Source: Clostridiales bacterium
GTDB taxonomy: Bacteria > Bacillota > Clostridia > Christensenellales > DUVY01
Assembly (NCBI GenBank): GCA_031263605.1
Contig: JAISFM010000134.1
Span: forward strand, 1 to 64,000
Direction of reading: 5' to 3'
Length of the DNA: 64,000 bases
Both the position numbers and the translations under genes were made by a program. The notes under the pieces are model-generated. The model was not told the DNA's origin and ran no database searches. It saw only the letters and a program-made list of their open reading frames with translations. Below are positions 49,612 through 58,702 of this stretch, one piece after another. The first letter of the stretch is position 1. Every line of letters begins with the position of its first letter.

Positions 49612-51306
49612 ATGAAAATCAAAATGAACGCGTTAAAAAACGCCGCCGCGTATGTTCGGTTTAACTGCAAATGCGCTTTCGCGGCTTGTATCGCCGTGAT
49701 GGCCGCGCTGCTGGCGTTCGGCGTCGGGGGCTCGCATTCGGGCGGGAGCGGGGCGGCGGCGAGCCAAAAGGCCAAGAACGTCCTCATGATTCAAACCGAC
49801 CACGAATTGTTCTATAAGCACGGGACGGACGAGGACGTTTTTAAAATCAAACGCCCCGTATACGACCAATTCCGTTCGGAGGCCGTGCAATTTGCCAACG
49901 CCCGATCGATTTGCCCCCTGTGCTCGCCCGCGCGGCGCGCTATGCTGACGGCGGTGTACCCGCAACAGAGCGGCATTATGACCAACGCCACGGCGCAAAC
50001 GCCCCTGCCCGTCGAAACCATGTACGACGTTTTGCTGGGCAACAACTTTTCGGCCAACAATATTTACTTCTACGGCAAGACGCATTACAGCGGCGACAAG
50101 ATGCCCGACGACAACCCTGTCAAGACCTACGGCGTTCAGGGGTGGGCGGAGGACGGCTACGGCCAGCCCTATACGACGCAGAGGTACGCCCAGTATTTGC
50201 GGGACAACAACTATTTCGGCGCGCCGTCCGGCCTGCGGAACGGCCCCGTCATGATTTTGGAGGCCGATTCTTTGAGCCCCGGCGGCAGCCCGTACAAGGG
50301 CGAAACCTTTAAACTGGCCGACATGGGCATCATCACGGGCAACCAGTTCGGGATAGCGGTCACCCCGAAGGAATACCACGAGGCTTATTTTCTGGCCGAT
50401 TTGGCGAGCAGCGGCTTGCGCCGGATCGCGAGCCGGAGCAGCCGCGACCCCTTCGTGATGTCGGTCAATATCTGGGGGCCGCACCACCCGTATTACCCCA
50501 CGCCCGAATACGCCGATCTGTACCGCGACGCGGACGGCGTTTTGGGCGGCGATATTCCCGAATACCCGACCTTTTACGACGATTATTACAACAAGCCCGC
50601 CGTCTATGCGTGGGACAACCAGGTGCAGAGCGGCGCGAACCCCGGTATGCCCGCGCCCAATACCCGCGCGTGGGAGGATTTCCGCGCCTATATGGCGTTG
50701 GCCTACGCGCAGGCGACCATGGTGGACGACGCGATCGGCGGCATTCTGGACACGTTAAAGGAAACCGGCTTGGACGAGGATACCGTGGTGATTTGGACGA
50801 ACGACCACGGCGACGCGCTGGGCTCGCACGGCGGGCATTCGGACAAGGAATGCTATTTGACGGAGGAAATCCTCGCCGTCAATATGACTATGCGCCACCC
50901 CGATTTCCCCGAATTGAAGGGGACGGCCAACGCCGCCTATGTCACGACCGTGGACGTTCCCGTGACGATTTTGGACGTGGTGGGCATGAAATTCAACAAT
51001 CCCGACGTTTCGGGGATCAGTTTGGCCGGCCTGCTGTCCGGCGCGCAAAAGCCCCGCGACTATTTGACGGTGGTGACCAACGGCCACTATTCGGATACGC
51101 GCGCGAGGGGTCTGTATTACGACGGCTATATCTATTCGTATTACATGGACGACATCGACGAGTTGTACGACTTGAAAAACGACCCGTTTGAAAAGGACAA
51201 CCTGATTTTCGAGCCGTCCGCGCAGGGGCGCGTCGCCCTGATGAAAACGATGCTGCGCGAGTGGCAGGTCCGGTATAAGGACAATATACCGTTGGTCAAT
51301 TTGTAA
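49612..51306 (+). CDS. Secreted sulfatase (formylglycine-dependent, S1 type)
   Basis: The 564-aa product has an N-terminal hydrophobic segment (about 22-38) for export. It belongs to the alkaline phosphatase-like sulfatases. The signature is SICPLCSPARRAMLTAVYPQ, in which Cys104 of CSPAR is the residue converted to formylglycine. Metal ligands are suggested by IQTDHE (60-65) and WTNDHGDALGSHGGHSDKEC. A C-terminal YDLKNDPFEKDNL is the usual sulfatase tail. It would remove sulfate esters from a glycan outside the cell. A Cys-type enzyme needs FGE or an anSME-type radical SAM maturase; neither is in the window, since the radical SAM gene at 57683 is of the PFL-activase type. The ribosome site is ACGGAGGTTT. 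Confidence 0.9.
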   Translation: MKIKMNALKNAAAYVRFNCKCAFAACIAVMAALLAFGVGGSHSGGSGAAASQKAKNVLMIQTDHELFYKHGTDEDVFKIKRPVYDQFRSEAVQFANARSICPLCSPARRAMLTAVYPQQSGIMTNATAQTPLPVETMYDVLLGNNFSANNIYFYGKTHYSGDKMPDDNPVKTYGVQGWAEDGYGQPYTTQRYAQYLRDNNYFGAPSGLRNGPVMILEADSLSPGGSPYKGETFKLADMGIITGNQFGIAVTPKEYHEAYFLADLASSGLRRIASRSSRDPFVMSVNIWGPHHPYYPTPEYADLYRDADGVLGGDIPEYPTFYDDYYNKPAVYAWDNQVQSGANPGMPAPNTRAWEDFRAYMALAYAQATMVDDAIGGILDTLKETGLDEDTVVIWTNDHGDALGSHGGHSDKECYLTEEILAVNMTMRHPDFPELKGTANAAYVTTVDVPVTILDVVGMKFNNPDVSGISLAGLLSGAQKPRDYLTVVTNGHYSDTRARGLYYDGYIYSYYMDDIDELYDLKNDPFEKDNLIFEPSAQGRVALMKTMLREWQVRYKDNIPLVNL

Positions 51307-51444
51307 CGGTCATGAGGGAATGAAGGGATAGGGAATAGGGAATAGGGAATAGTGGTTAGTGGTTAGTGTCGGATAGAGTCATTTAAAGAAAAACAGATAC
51401 GGGTCATTTTGAATGAACCGTAAAAAAGAAAGAGGAAAAAAACG
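51307..51444. repeat. Spacer with AGGGAAT and AGTGGTT heptamers
   Basis: AGGGAAT is repeated about four times near 51326-51351 and passes into AGTGGTT repeats. Two further period-seven families are thus joined head to tail. The ribosome site AAAGAGGAAAAAAACG follows. Confidence 0.6.
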
Positions 51445-54400
51445 ATGAAAAAGAAAGTCATGTTCCTGTTACTGACGGCCGCCGCGACGCTTGCGCTCGC
51501 GCTGGCCGCCTGCGGCAAAACCGAGCCGATTCGGTACACCGTCGCGTTTGAAAGCGACGGCGGCGGGGCGTTCGCGGCGCAGGTTGCGGACGCGGGCGGC
51601 GAGGTGTCCGACCCCGGCTCGCCGACCAAAGCGGGCTATACGTTCGCGGGGTGGTATGAGGCGGAGGATTTTTCGGGGAACCCCGTGTCCTTCCCGTACA
51701 CGCCGGCGGCGAGTTTGACGCTGTACGCCAAATATACGCCGAACGGGCCCGACGACCCCTACGCCGATCCGAGTTATCAACCGATTTCCTCCGCGCTGCC
51801 CGCGACGCTGTACTACGGCGTGGAAACCGATTTCACGCCCGACATAGATCCGGCGGGCGGGTACGCCCTGTTTTCGGCGGTCATCACCGGCCCGGACGGA
51901 TTCTGTGAAGACCTCGACGGGGAGCGGAAATACACCTTTAACGCGGGGCAAATCGGCGCGGGCTATAAGGCCGCCTATACCGCCAAAAAGGGCGAGGCGG
52001 TGAGGACGCTGGAAAGGAATTTCAGCGTCGCCAACGCCGTTTCGACGGCCGGCGTCGCGGAGTCCTTTTATCTGGGCGCGCCCGCCGACCTGAGGCCGAC
52101 GCTCGCCCCCGGCTGGCGTTTGAGCGGCGTAACCGTCGCCGACGCGTCCCAAAGCGAGGAAGCGGCGAATACGCCCGAGGGGTATACGTTCGCGGCCGAG
52201 GGCGTTTATACCGTTTCGTATACGGCGGACGACGGGGCGGGCGGCGAGAACGCCGCGTCCGTTACCGTTTTCGCGGACGCTTTCGAGGCCGCGACGGACG
52301 GGTATTCGGCGGATACGGCGACGGGCGCGCGCGCCCTGACGGCGACGCGCGAACCCGAATGGCGCAAGGCGTATTATTATCGGGAGTTCGAGGGCGACTA
52401 TTCTTTTTCGGCGGCGGTCAAATTCACGACCGAAAGGCTGGAAGGGAACTATGATACCGCGCAGTGGCCGAAGGTGGGGATCGTCGGCGGCGCGGACGCG
52501 GCCGGCAACGAAATCGCGTTCTATTTCGACCCTAAAATCTCGAACTTGACGGACGGGCGCACGGGCAGTTACGTGACGGCGGCGGGCGGCGCGACGGCGT
52601 TCGGCGCGCCCTGCGGGCTGGATTCCGAAAACTTCAATACGACGGATAAGAAACTCGCCGCGAACACGGAATACACGCTGAAAGTCACGCGGATCGGGGA
52701 CGACTTCTATTTTTACGTCAACGACGTACTGTATCAGGTGCGGGAGGCCGTGTTGAGCGGCCCCGCGCGGGCGGGCATTTGCGCCGCGCAGCAGGACGGC
52801 GTGTTTTGGGATTTCTCCTGCGAAACCGAAAACGTGGCGGCGGACGCGGGGCGGGTGCGCAAGGTAGGCGGCTACGCCAATTTCACCCATATCGACGCGC
52901 AAGCCGCCGACGGGATTTCCCTGCGGGCGGACGAGACAATTTACACGGGCGCGAAGAATATGCGTATCGGTTTCGGCGACGGCGTTTATGAGGGCGAGTT
53001 CGATTTGAGTTTCGATTTGAGCGGCCTTATCGCCGTTCCCGCCGAGCATTTCGGCGATTTGACGCCGAAACGGATCGTCGTCAACCTGATCCGCGCGGAC
53101 GGTAAAACGGACGGCGTGGCGTTCGCCCTGCGGACGGACAACGGGAAATTCGGGTTGCAGTATATCAGCGGCGACGGCGGCGACTACGCCCCCTTGGCCA
53201 TAGGCGGCGCGCAAGGGATCGTCAACGCGACGGCCGGCCACGACGTGAACGTTCCGGCCGGCTCGGGCGTTGACCCGTTGAGAATCGCGGAATTTGAAGC
53301 CTTGTGGAAAACGTCCTACGGGGTAAAGATAACGCGTCGCATAACGGACGGCAAAACGGTGCTGTCGGTTTATCTGGACGGCGTTTTGCAGGCGCGGACA
53401 AGCGGCGTTGCGGGCGTGGCGATGGCTTACGACGGCGATTACAAACTTGGGTTTACGGTCGATCAGTGGGGCGGCGTGATTGGAAACCTCGACTATGACG
53501 ACGATCCCCAACCGCCCGCGCCGCCCGCGAGTTACGGGACGATCGGCGGAACCGCTAACGGCGCGTATACGTATACGGTAACGGGCGACGGGGCGAAAAC
53601 GAGCGCGAATACCGCGCAGTTTTTGGCCGAAACGCTCGCCGACGCGTTCGAGGTCAAGTTTAAACTCGCCAACGGGCTTCTTGATTGGGGCGCTGTGGTC
53701 GGCACCGGAGCGGCGGCCTATCAGTTGGCGTCTAATTCGACGTTTATGCCGCTATTTATCTTTATCAAATACGGGGATACGGAAATGTACGATATTGTCG
53801 CGCTGGATTTCTCTACGGCTTCATACGTATCAACCGGCGGGGGGAATATCGGTACAAGCGCGAATAAAACGGATTCGTTTATCGCTTTACGGCTTAAAAT
53901 CGGCGCGACATCGACCGTCGTTCAAGACGCGGACGAGTGGTGGACTGAAAAGTTTACGCCGTCAACCGACACGTGCAGTAAATTGGGCAACGGCGACGCG
54001 ATTCGTATAGCGTTGAACCGCAGGATTGTCAAAGACGGCGACGGGACATTGAAAACCGAGTACAATGTTTCGTTTAACTTTATGACGACGCAAACGACCG
54101 ATGTAACCTTTGCCGCAAAATCCGGCTATATCGGCGGCGCGGCGATTGGATTCGCGACTCAAAACACTAACGTAAGTTTGGGCAATATTTGGACGGGCAA
54201 AACGGTTAACTTCACCGAGGACGGTTTCACGACGGCGGTTCCCATTGATTTTACCGCTTCCGCGCAGGGGAATAAGGACGCTAACTCTCACGCCGACGGC
54301 ACGCACGCATGGGCTTTCAAAAGCGTTGCCGTGTATAAAGCCGACGGCGAAGAGGTAACCGTTACAAGCCCCGGGGCGTTCCAATTCCCCGAGGCCGGAA

Positions 54401-54492
54401 CGTATACGGTCGTTATCACGGCGGAAAAGAAGTTGAACAATTCGTCGGTTTATAAAACTTCGGTGTTTGCCAAGACGGTCACGGTAACGTGA
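51445..54492 (+). CDS. Large surface lipoprotein with InlB B-repeat and LamG-like domains
   Basis: The 1015-aa lipoprotein has lipobox LAAC (Cys23). Residues 30-95 are one Listeria-Bacteroides (InlB B-type) repeat: YTVAFESDGGG, SPTKAGYTFAGWYEAEDFSG, LTLYAKYTPN. A following region has Ig-like features (GVYTVSYTADDGAGG). From about 285 LamG-like domains follow: YREFEGDYSFSAAVKFTTER, DDFYFYVNDVLYQVREAV, KTVLSVYLDGVLQARTSGV and, near 700, LADAFEVKFKLANGLLDWGA. The last part ends in an Ig-like strand set (PGAFQFPEAGTYTVVITAEK). No catalytic motif is seen. It probably binds polysaccharide at the surface. It is convergent with the ArsR-like gene. Confidence 0.78.
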   Translation: MKKKVMFLLLTAAATLALALAACGKTEPIRYTVAFESDGGGAFAAQVADAGGEVSDPGSPTKAGYTFAGWYEAEDFSGNPVSFPYTPAASLTLYAKYTPNGPDDPYADPSYQPISSALPATLYYGVETDFTPDIDPAGGYALFSAVITGPDGFCEDLDGERKYTFNAGQIGAGYKAAYTAKKGEAVRTLERNFSVANAVSTAGVAESFYLGAPADLRPTLAPGWRLSGVTVADASQSEEAANTPEGYTFAAEGVYTVSYTADDGAGGENAASVTVFADAFEAATDGYSADTATGARALTATREPEWRKAYYYREFEGDYSFSAAVKFTTERLEGNYDTAQWPKVGIVGGADAAGNEIAFYFDPKISNLTDGRTGSYVTAAGGATAFGAPCGLDSENFNTTDKKLAANTEYTLKVTRIGDDFYFYVNDVLYQVREAVLSGPARAGICAAQQDGVFWDFSCETENVAADAGRVRKVGGYANFTHIDAQAADGISLRADETIYTGAKNMRIGFGDGVYEGEFDLSFDLSGLIAVPAEHFGDLTPKRIVVNLIRADGKTDGVAFALRTDNGKFGLQYISGDGGDYAPLAIGGAQGIVNATAGHDVNVPAGSGVDPLRIAEFEALWKTSYGVKITRRITDGKTVLSVYLDGVLQARTSGVAGVAMAYDGDYKLGFTVDQWGGVIGNLDYDDDPQPPAPPASYGTIGGTANGAYTYTVTGDGAKTSANTAQFLAETLADAFEVKFKLANGLLDWGAVVGTGAAAYQLASNSTFMPLFIFIKYGDTEMYDIVALDFSTASYVSTGGGNIGTSANKTDSFIALRLKIGATSTVVQDADEWWTEKFTPSTDTCSKLGNGDAIRIALNRRIVKDGDGTLKTEYNVSFNFMTTQTTDVTFAAKSGYIGGAAIGFATQNTNVSLGNIWTGKTVNFTEDGFTTAVPIDFTASAQGNKDANSHADGTHAWAFKSVAVYKADGEEVTVTSPGAFQFPEAGTYTVVITAEKKLNNSSVYKTSVFAKTVTVT

Positions 54493-54766
54493 GCGCGCAG
54501 TTAAAGCAGTGCACAGTGCACAGTGCATAGTCCACAGTGCACAGTCCACAGTTTCGGTCGGGGACATTTGCGCGTGGAGCGTTCCTGTGTTCGGTAGAGA
54601 TTGCCGCGTCGCGCTTTCGCGCTCCTCGCAATGACCGTAAACGATTGCGCAAAGTACTTTATCCATTAACTGTGGACTGTGGACTGTGCACTATGGACTG
54701 TAAAAATTTCTGCGTCGCGCTCCTCGCAATGACTTGTAACAACGCCGCTATGTGACCGCGTCATAT
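54493..54766. repeat. Convergent spacer: CACAGTG composite with inverted ends
   Basis: A CACAGTG/CATAGTC/CACAGTC array (54507-54552) on the left and ACTGTGG/ACTGTGC arrays (54668-54700) on the right enclose TTTCGGTCGGGGACA, a GATTGCCGCG/CTCCTCGCAATGAC repeat and GATTGCGCAAAGTACTTT. The same composite occurs three times in tandem near 62.6-63.0 kb. No obvious terminator for either gene is seen. Confidence 0.65.
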
Positions 54767-55684
54767 CTACCACGAGGCTTTGACGGTAATATCCTGCTTA
54801 TAGTCCCCGAACCCCGAGCCGAACAGGTTGATACCGCCCTTGTAATACGCGTCGGCTTTTACGCCGATCTTAAAGGAAATGTGCGGGCAATTGTCCAATT
54901 TTACGTCGGCCGGAGTTGCGTCGCCGATTCGGTTGTGGTTGAGGAACGCGCCCTTTTCGGTGACCGTCCACACGCAGAGCATACCGTATTGGGTCAGGTT
55001 CTGCGGCCACCACGCGGGGTTGAGCGCGCCGGGGCGGCCGCCGAAATCGCCGGGGCAGCGCCACGTGCCGACCTCGGCGTCGTTGATCCAGAGCGTGATG
55101 TCGGACTTCCAGTCGTTGCGGTAAAAGGGGGCTTCCGAGCAGGCCTCGAAACTGATTTCCAAGCCTTTCAGGCGTTTGGGCAGGTTTTTGCGGCTGACGC
55201 GGTATTCGACGTAGCCGACGCCGAACCAAAGCAGTTGGGCGTTGAAATGCTCGGGGTTGAAAAAATTGTCCTCGTCGTTGTCCTGCCCTATCGTGTGCGA
55301 ACCCGTGACCATGCCGCAGGACGGGGTGACCTTATAGGATACATATGCGCCGATCGGGACCGACAGCGCGATTTGGTTGCTTTTGACGTCCTTGGGGCGG
55401 AACAAGTCCACAATCACGCCGTCGCAGGAGCGCGAGCAGAGTTTGGATTTCCCCGTCTGGGTGTAGCGCGTTTCCACGTCGATTATGCCCGCCTCGCGCA
55501 GGATTTCCACGTTGAGCGCGGTGCTGGACATCGGCTGCTTTAAGGCCGTGGCGATTTCCTTGATGTTCAAACTCGCGCCCTGCAACAGTTTCACGATGTC
55601 CAGCCGCTGCGGCGAGGACAGGGCGCGGGCGACGTCCATCAGTTCATTGTCGTTGTCGATAGACACTTGTTTTTTGGGGAGCAT
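54767..55684 (-). CDS. ArsR-like helix-turn-helix regulator with large C-terminal beta domain
   Basis: The 305-aa product starts at ATG 55684 behind AGAGAGG. Residues 10-95 form a winged helix of the ArsR type: MDVARALSSPQRLDIVKLLQ, GASLNIKEIATALKQPMSST, ALNVEILREAGIIDVETRYT. Residues 100-305 are a separate domain (VDLFRPKDVKSNQIALSVPI, LLWFGVGYVEYRVSRKNLPK, SDITLWINDAEVGTWRCPGD) that looks like a jelly-roll ligand-binding fold. I know this layout from Bacillota regulators found beside glycosidase genes, but the ligand is unknown. It is divergent from the GH2 gene with a 220-bp shared control region, so it most likely regulates the GH2-activase-glycyl radical enzyme set. Confidence 0.85.
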   Translation of the reverse strand: MLPKKQVSIDNDNELMDVARALSSPQRLDIVKLLQGASLNIKEIATALKQPMSSTALNVEILREAGIIDVETRYTQTGKSKLCSRSCDGVIVDLFRPKDVKSNQIALSVPIGAYVSYKVTPSCGMVTGSHTIGQDNDEDNFFNPEHFNAQLLWFGVGYVEYRVSRKNLPKRLKGLEISFEACSEAPFYRNDWKSDITLWINDAEVGTWRCPGDFGGRPGALNPAWWPQNLTQYGMLCVWTVTEKGAFLNHNRIGDATPADVKLDNCPHISFKIGVKADAYYKGGINLFGSGFGDYKQDITVKASW

Positions 55685-55708
55685 GGAGCCGTACCTCTCT
55701 ATCCGTCT

Positions 55709-55738
55709 ATTATAAACCCCGCCGCCCCGTACTGTCAA
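55709..55738 (-). promoter_or_regulatory. Promoter of the ArsR-like regulator gene
   Basis: On the minus strand, TTGACA (55738-55733), an 18-base spacer and TATAAT (55714-55709) match both consensus hexamers exactly. The start is expected near 55702, leaving a leader of about 18 bases that contains the AGAGAGG ribosome site. Confidence 0.85.
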
Positions 55739-55806
55739 GCGGATTGCAACCGTTACAAGAAAATTGGAAAAGTCCGCCGCCGGAAAAACTATTTTTTATA
55801 GAAGTA

Positions 55807-55835
55807 TTGACAGAATGCGCCGTATAGGTTAAAAT
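55807..55835 (+). promoter_or_regulatory. Promoter of the GH2 gene with hairpin leader
   Basis: TTGACA (55807-55812), a 17-base spacer and TAAAAT (55830-55835) form a strong promoter. The leader (about 55842-55904) can fold as GTCGTCGCG (55839-55847) with CGCGACGGC (55879-55887). There is no Shine-Dalgarno sequence before ATG 55905. Confidence 0.75.
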
Positions 55836-55904
55836 AGAGTCGTCGCGCAAGGTTGCAAGGATTTTGCGGAAAAGGCTTCGCGACGGCTCTGACACGGGTA
55901 TACT

Positions 55905-57659
55905 ATGAATTTTACGCCGAGAACGGAATATCCCCGCCCGCACTTCAAGCGCGGGCGTTACCAAATCCTCAACGGGGAATGGGAGTTTGCCTATGACGAC
56001 GCGGAAACGGGCGTCGCGCGGGGGCTGGACGCGGGCGCGGCCGCCTTCGACCGAAAAATAACCGTGCCGTTCGCCTATCAGACCCTGTCGAGCGGAATCA
56101 ACGAGCGGGATTTTCACGAGGTCCTTTGGTACAAGCGCGAATTTGCCCTTGACGAGGGCTTGCGCGAGGGCGGCGTGCTGCTGTGCTTCAACGCCGTCGA
56201 TTATCAGGCCGACGTGTGGGTCAACGGGCGTTACGCGGGCGGGCATACCGGCGGCTATACCGCCTTCGAGTTGGACATTACCGATTTGGCACGGCGCGGG
56301 GAGGGCAATACGCTGGTCGTGCGCGCGACAGACCGCTGCGACGTGACCCAGCCGCGCGGCAAGCAATATTGGAAGCCCGCCCCCGACCGCTGTTGGTATC
56401 ACGGTACGTCGGGGATTTGGCAGAGCGTTTGGCTGGAAGGGTTCGGCTCCGCGCGGATCGCGGGCGCGCTGCAAACCGCCGACGTCGATAAAAACGTCTT
56501 TTACACCGAGGTCGAAACGCGCGGCAGGGCGGACGCGCTGCGCATGACGGTTTCCTATGAGGGCAAGGCCGTCAAACGCCAAACGGTCAGTTTGGACGGG
56601 CGTTTCACCAAGGCGGCCGTGGAACTGTACGAGCAGGACTGCGTGGACGAAATCCACCTGTGGTCGCCCGAAGCCCCCAACCTGTATTATTTGACCTATG
56701 AACTTCTGGACGGGGACAAGGCCGTCGATCAAATCGAGACCTATTTCGCGTTCCGCAAAATCCACGCGGACGGGTCGGGGCGGATTTGCCTCAACAATAA
56801 AATCCTCTATCAGCGGCTTGTGCTGGATCAGGGCTATTGGGAGGACAGCGACCTTACGCCGCCGAGCGCGGCTGCCCTTAAAGAGGATATTCTGCTCGCC
56901 AAAAGCATGGGCTTCAACGGGGCGCGCAAGCACCAAAAGGTGGAGGACCCCTATTTCTATTATTACGCGGACACGCTGGGCTTTTTGGTGTGGGGCGAGA
57001 TGCCCAGCGCGTACCATTACAACATGGCCGAGGCGCGCGGCATTACGGAACAGTACCTCGAACTCGTCAAACAGTTGTACAACCACCCGTCGGTCATCGT
57101 GTGGGCCCCGCTCAACGAGAGTTGGGGGACGCGCAAGATTTTGACCGACTGTATGCAGCGGGATTTTGCGCGGTCGCTGTACTACGCGACGAAGGCGGTC
57201 GATAAAACGCGCCTCGTCAGCACGAACGACGGCTGGGAGAACGTCACCGAAACCGATATAACCTCGATTCACGACTACGCCGACAGGGGCGAGGGCTTCA
57301 AATCAAAATACGCGCCCGACGGGATCGGCGACTTGTACGCCATGCAAAGGAAGCAGATCGCGCACGGCGAGCGGTACGCGGGGCAGCCCGTAATCCTCAC
57401 CGAGTACGGCGGGATCGCGTTGGATGCGGACGCGAAAAACGGCGCGTGGGGCTATAACGGCGCGGCGAAAAGCGCGCAGGAATTTCTTGACCGGCTGGCG
57501 AGTTTGAACAAGGGCGTTTACGAGTGCGGTTTCGCGGGCTTTTGCTATACGCAGTTGACCGACGTGAAGCAGGAAGTGAACGGGCTGCTCGACAAATACC
57601 ACAAGCCCAAGTTCGATCCCGAGGCGATACGGCGGCTGAACCTGCCGGCGGGCTTTTAA
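55905..57659 (+). CDS. Glycoside hydrolase family 2 enzyme (beta-galactosidase/glucuronidase/mannosidase type), cytosolic
   Basis: The 584-aa product has the short GH2 layout: sugar-binding jelly roll (1-180; VPFAYQTLSSGI, LWYKREFAL, VDYQADVWVNGRYAGGHTGG), Ig-like domain (185-285) and TIM barrel (290-584). In the barrel GFNGARKHQKVEDPYFYYYA leads to PLNESWG with acid/base Glu405, and PVILTEYGG carries nucleophile Glu500. GH2 enzymes are retaining exo-hydrolases of beta-galactosides, beta-glucuronides or beta-mannosides; the exact sugar is not decidable here. It has no signal peptide, so it acts on imported oligosaccharides. The activase gene begins 23 bases after its stop, which suggests an operon with the glycyl radical genes. 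Confidence 0.92.
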   Translation: MNFTPRTEYPRPHFKRGRYQILNGEWEFAYDDAETGVARGLDAGAAAFDRKITVPFAYQTLSSGINERDFHEVLWYKREFALDEGLREGGVLLCFNAVDYQADVWVNGRYAGGHTGGYTAFELDITDLARRGEGNTLVVRATDRCDVTQPRGKQYWKPAPDRCWYHGTSGIWQSVWLEGFGSARIAGALQTADVDKNVFYTEVETRGRADALRMTVSYEGKAVKRQTVSLDGRFTKAAVELYEQDCVDEIHLWSPEAPNLYYLTYELLDGDKAVDQIETYFAFRKIHADGSGRICLNNKILYQRLVLDQGYWEDSDLTPPSAAALKEDILLAKSMGFNGARKHQKVEDPYFYYYADTLGFLVWGEMPSAYHYNMAEARGITEQYLELVKQLYNHPSVIVWAPLNESWGTRKILTDCMQRDFARSLYYATKAVDKTRLVSTNDGWENVTETDITSIHDYADRGEGFKSKYAPDGIGDLYAMQRKQIAHGERYAGQPVILTEYGGIALDADAKNGAWGYNGAAKSAQEFLDRLASLNKGVYECGFAGFCYTQLTDVKQEVNGLLDKYHKPKFDPEAIRRLNLPAGF

Positions 57660-57682
57660 TTTCGCCGCAAGCCTGATGACTC

Positions 57683-58525
57683 ATGACGGAAGGGACGATA
57701 TTTTCAATCGAGGAGTTCGCGGTATTCGACGGGCCGGGGATACGGACGGCGGTGTTTTTCAAGGGCTGCCCGCTGCGGTGCAACTGGTGCCATAACCCCG
57801 AGGGGTTAGAGCGCGCGCCGCAGGTCGTCCGAAACCCCAACGGGTGTTTGGCGTGCGGGAAATGCGCGCCGCTGCTCGGGGCGGGGAAAACGGCGGCAGA
57901 GGACGATTTGTGCGTATGCCCGCGCGGCCTGTTGCGGATTTCGGGCGCGGCGTACACGTCCGGGGCGTTGGCGGCGCGTTTACTGAAAAACGCCGATATC
58001 TTGAACGCGAACGGCGGCGGGGTGACGTTCAGCGGCGGCGAGTGCCTGATGCAAGCGGGCTTTTTAGAGGAAACGCTGGAACGCTTGCGCGGGAAAGTCC
58101 ACACGGCGGCGCAGACTTCGGGCTTTGCCGAGGCGGGCGCGTTCGATCGCGTGATCCGCAAAACCGACCTTGTGATGTTCGACCTGAAAGTGATGGATCG
58201 GGCGTTATCCAAAAAATATACGGGGCAGTACAACGACTTGATTTTGGAAAACTTCGCCGCGCTGAAAGCGTCCGCCGCGCCCTTTATCGCGCGGGCCCCG
58301 CTGATACCGGGCGTGACCGACACGGAGGAAAATTACGGGGCGATACTCGCGGCGGTAAAGGGCTCCCGCGCCCTGCGGGTGGAATTGCTGCCCTATAACA
58401 AGATGGCGGGGGGCAAATACAAACTTGCGGGGCGCAAATTCGAGCCGATGTTCGACGAGGGAGTTGCGCCGCGAATCGATACGGGGCTGTTCGAGAGGAA
58501 CGGGATAGAGGCGAGCGTGTATTAA
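57683..58525 (+). CDS. Glycyl radical enzyme activating protein (radical SAM)
   Basis: The 280-aa protein generates the glycyl radical on its partner by abstracting a hydrogen with a 5'-deoxyadenosyl radical from SAM. The radical SAM motif is CPLRCNWC (Cys29, Cys33, Cys36), preceded by FAVFDGPGIRTAVFFKGC as in PFL-activases. A short ferredoxin-like insert has Cys55, Cys58, Cys61, then Cys77 and Cys79, so it is smaller than the usual two-cluster insert and may hold one extra cluster. GGGVTFSGGE binds SAM, and TSGFAE and VMFDLKVMD are further family motifs. It lies between the GH2 gene and its probable substrate enzyme, 178 bases upstream of the latter. It must work without oxygen. Confidence 0.94.
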   Translation: MTEGTIFSIEEFAVFDGPGIRTAVFFKGCPLRCNWCHNPEGLERAPQVVRNPNGCLACGKCAPLLGAGKTAAEDDLCVCPRGLLRISGAAYTSGALAARLLKNADILNANGGGVTFSGGECLMQAGFLEETLERLRGKVHTAAQTSGFAEAGAFDRVIRKTDLVMFDLKVMDRALSKKYTGQYNDLILENFAALKASAAPFIARAPLIPGVTDTEENYGAILAAVKGSRALRVELLPYNKMAGGKYKLAGRKFEPMFDEGVAPRIDTGLFERNGIEASVY

Positions 58526-58702
58526 AGGTAAAAGGTAAGAGGTAAGAGGTAAAAGATGAGGTAATAGGTAATAGATAAGGTGTAAGAGGGAAGGCGCGGG
58601 CAGCGCGCGAAACAGGGTATACCCTGTTTTTAATTTCAAGCCTTGCTTGAAATTAAAGGGGATTTTGACGGGCAAAAAACGCGGAAAAAAAAGGGAATCG
58701 AT
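58526..58702. repeat. Activase-GRE spacer with GGTAAGA heptamers and twin-hairpin element
   Basis: AGGTAAA/AGGTAAG/AGATGAG/GTAATAG heptamers (58525-58580) are followed by the twin hairpin at 58611-58657, then AAAAAAAAGGGAATCG before the glycyl radical enzyme. Confidence 0.65.
58611..58657. repeat. Twin-hairpin element, copy 2
   Basis: The first hairpin AACAGGGTATACCCTGTT (58611-58628) is a perfect palindrome. The second pairs TTTAATTTCAAGC with GCTTGAAATTAAA around CTT. Compared with 4792-4835 the stems differ at several positions but remain fully paired. It may act as a terminator or processing site that adjusts activase against enzyme levels. Confidence 0.75.
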
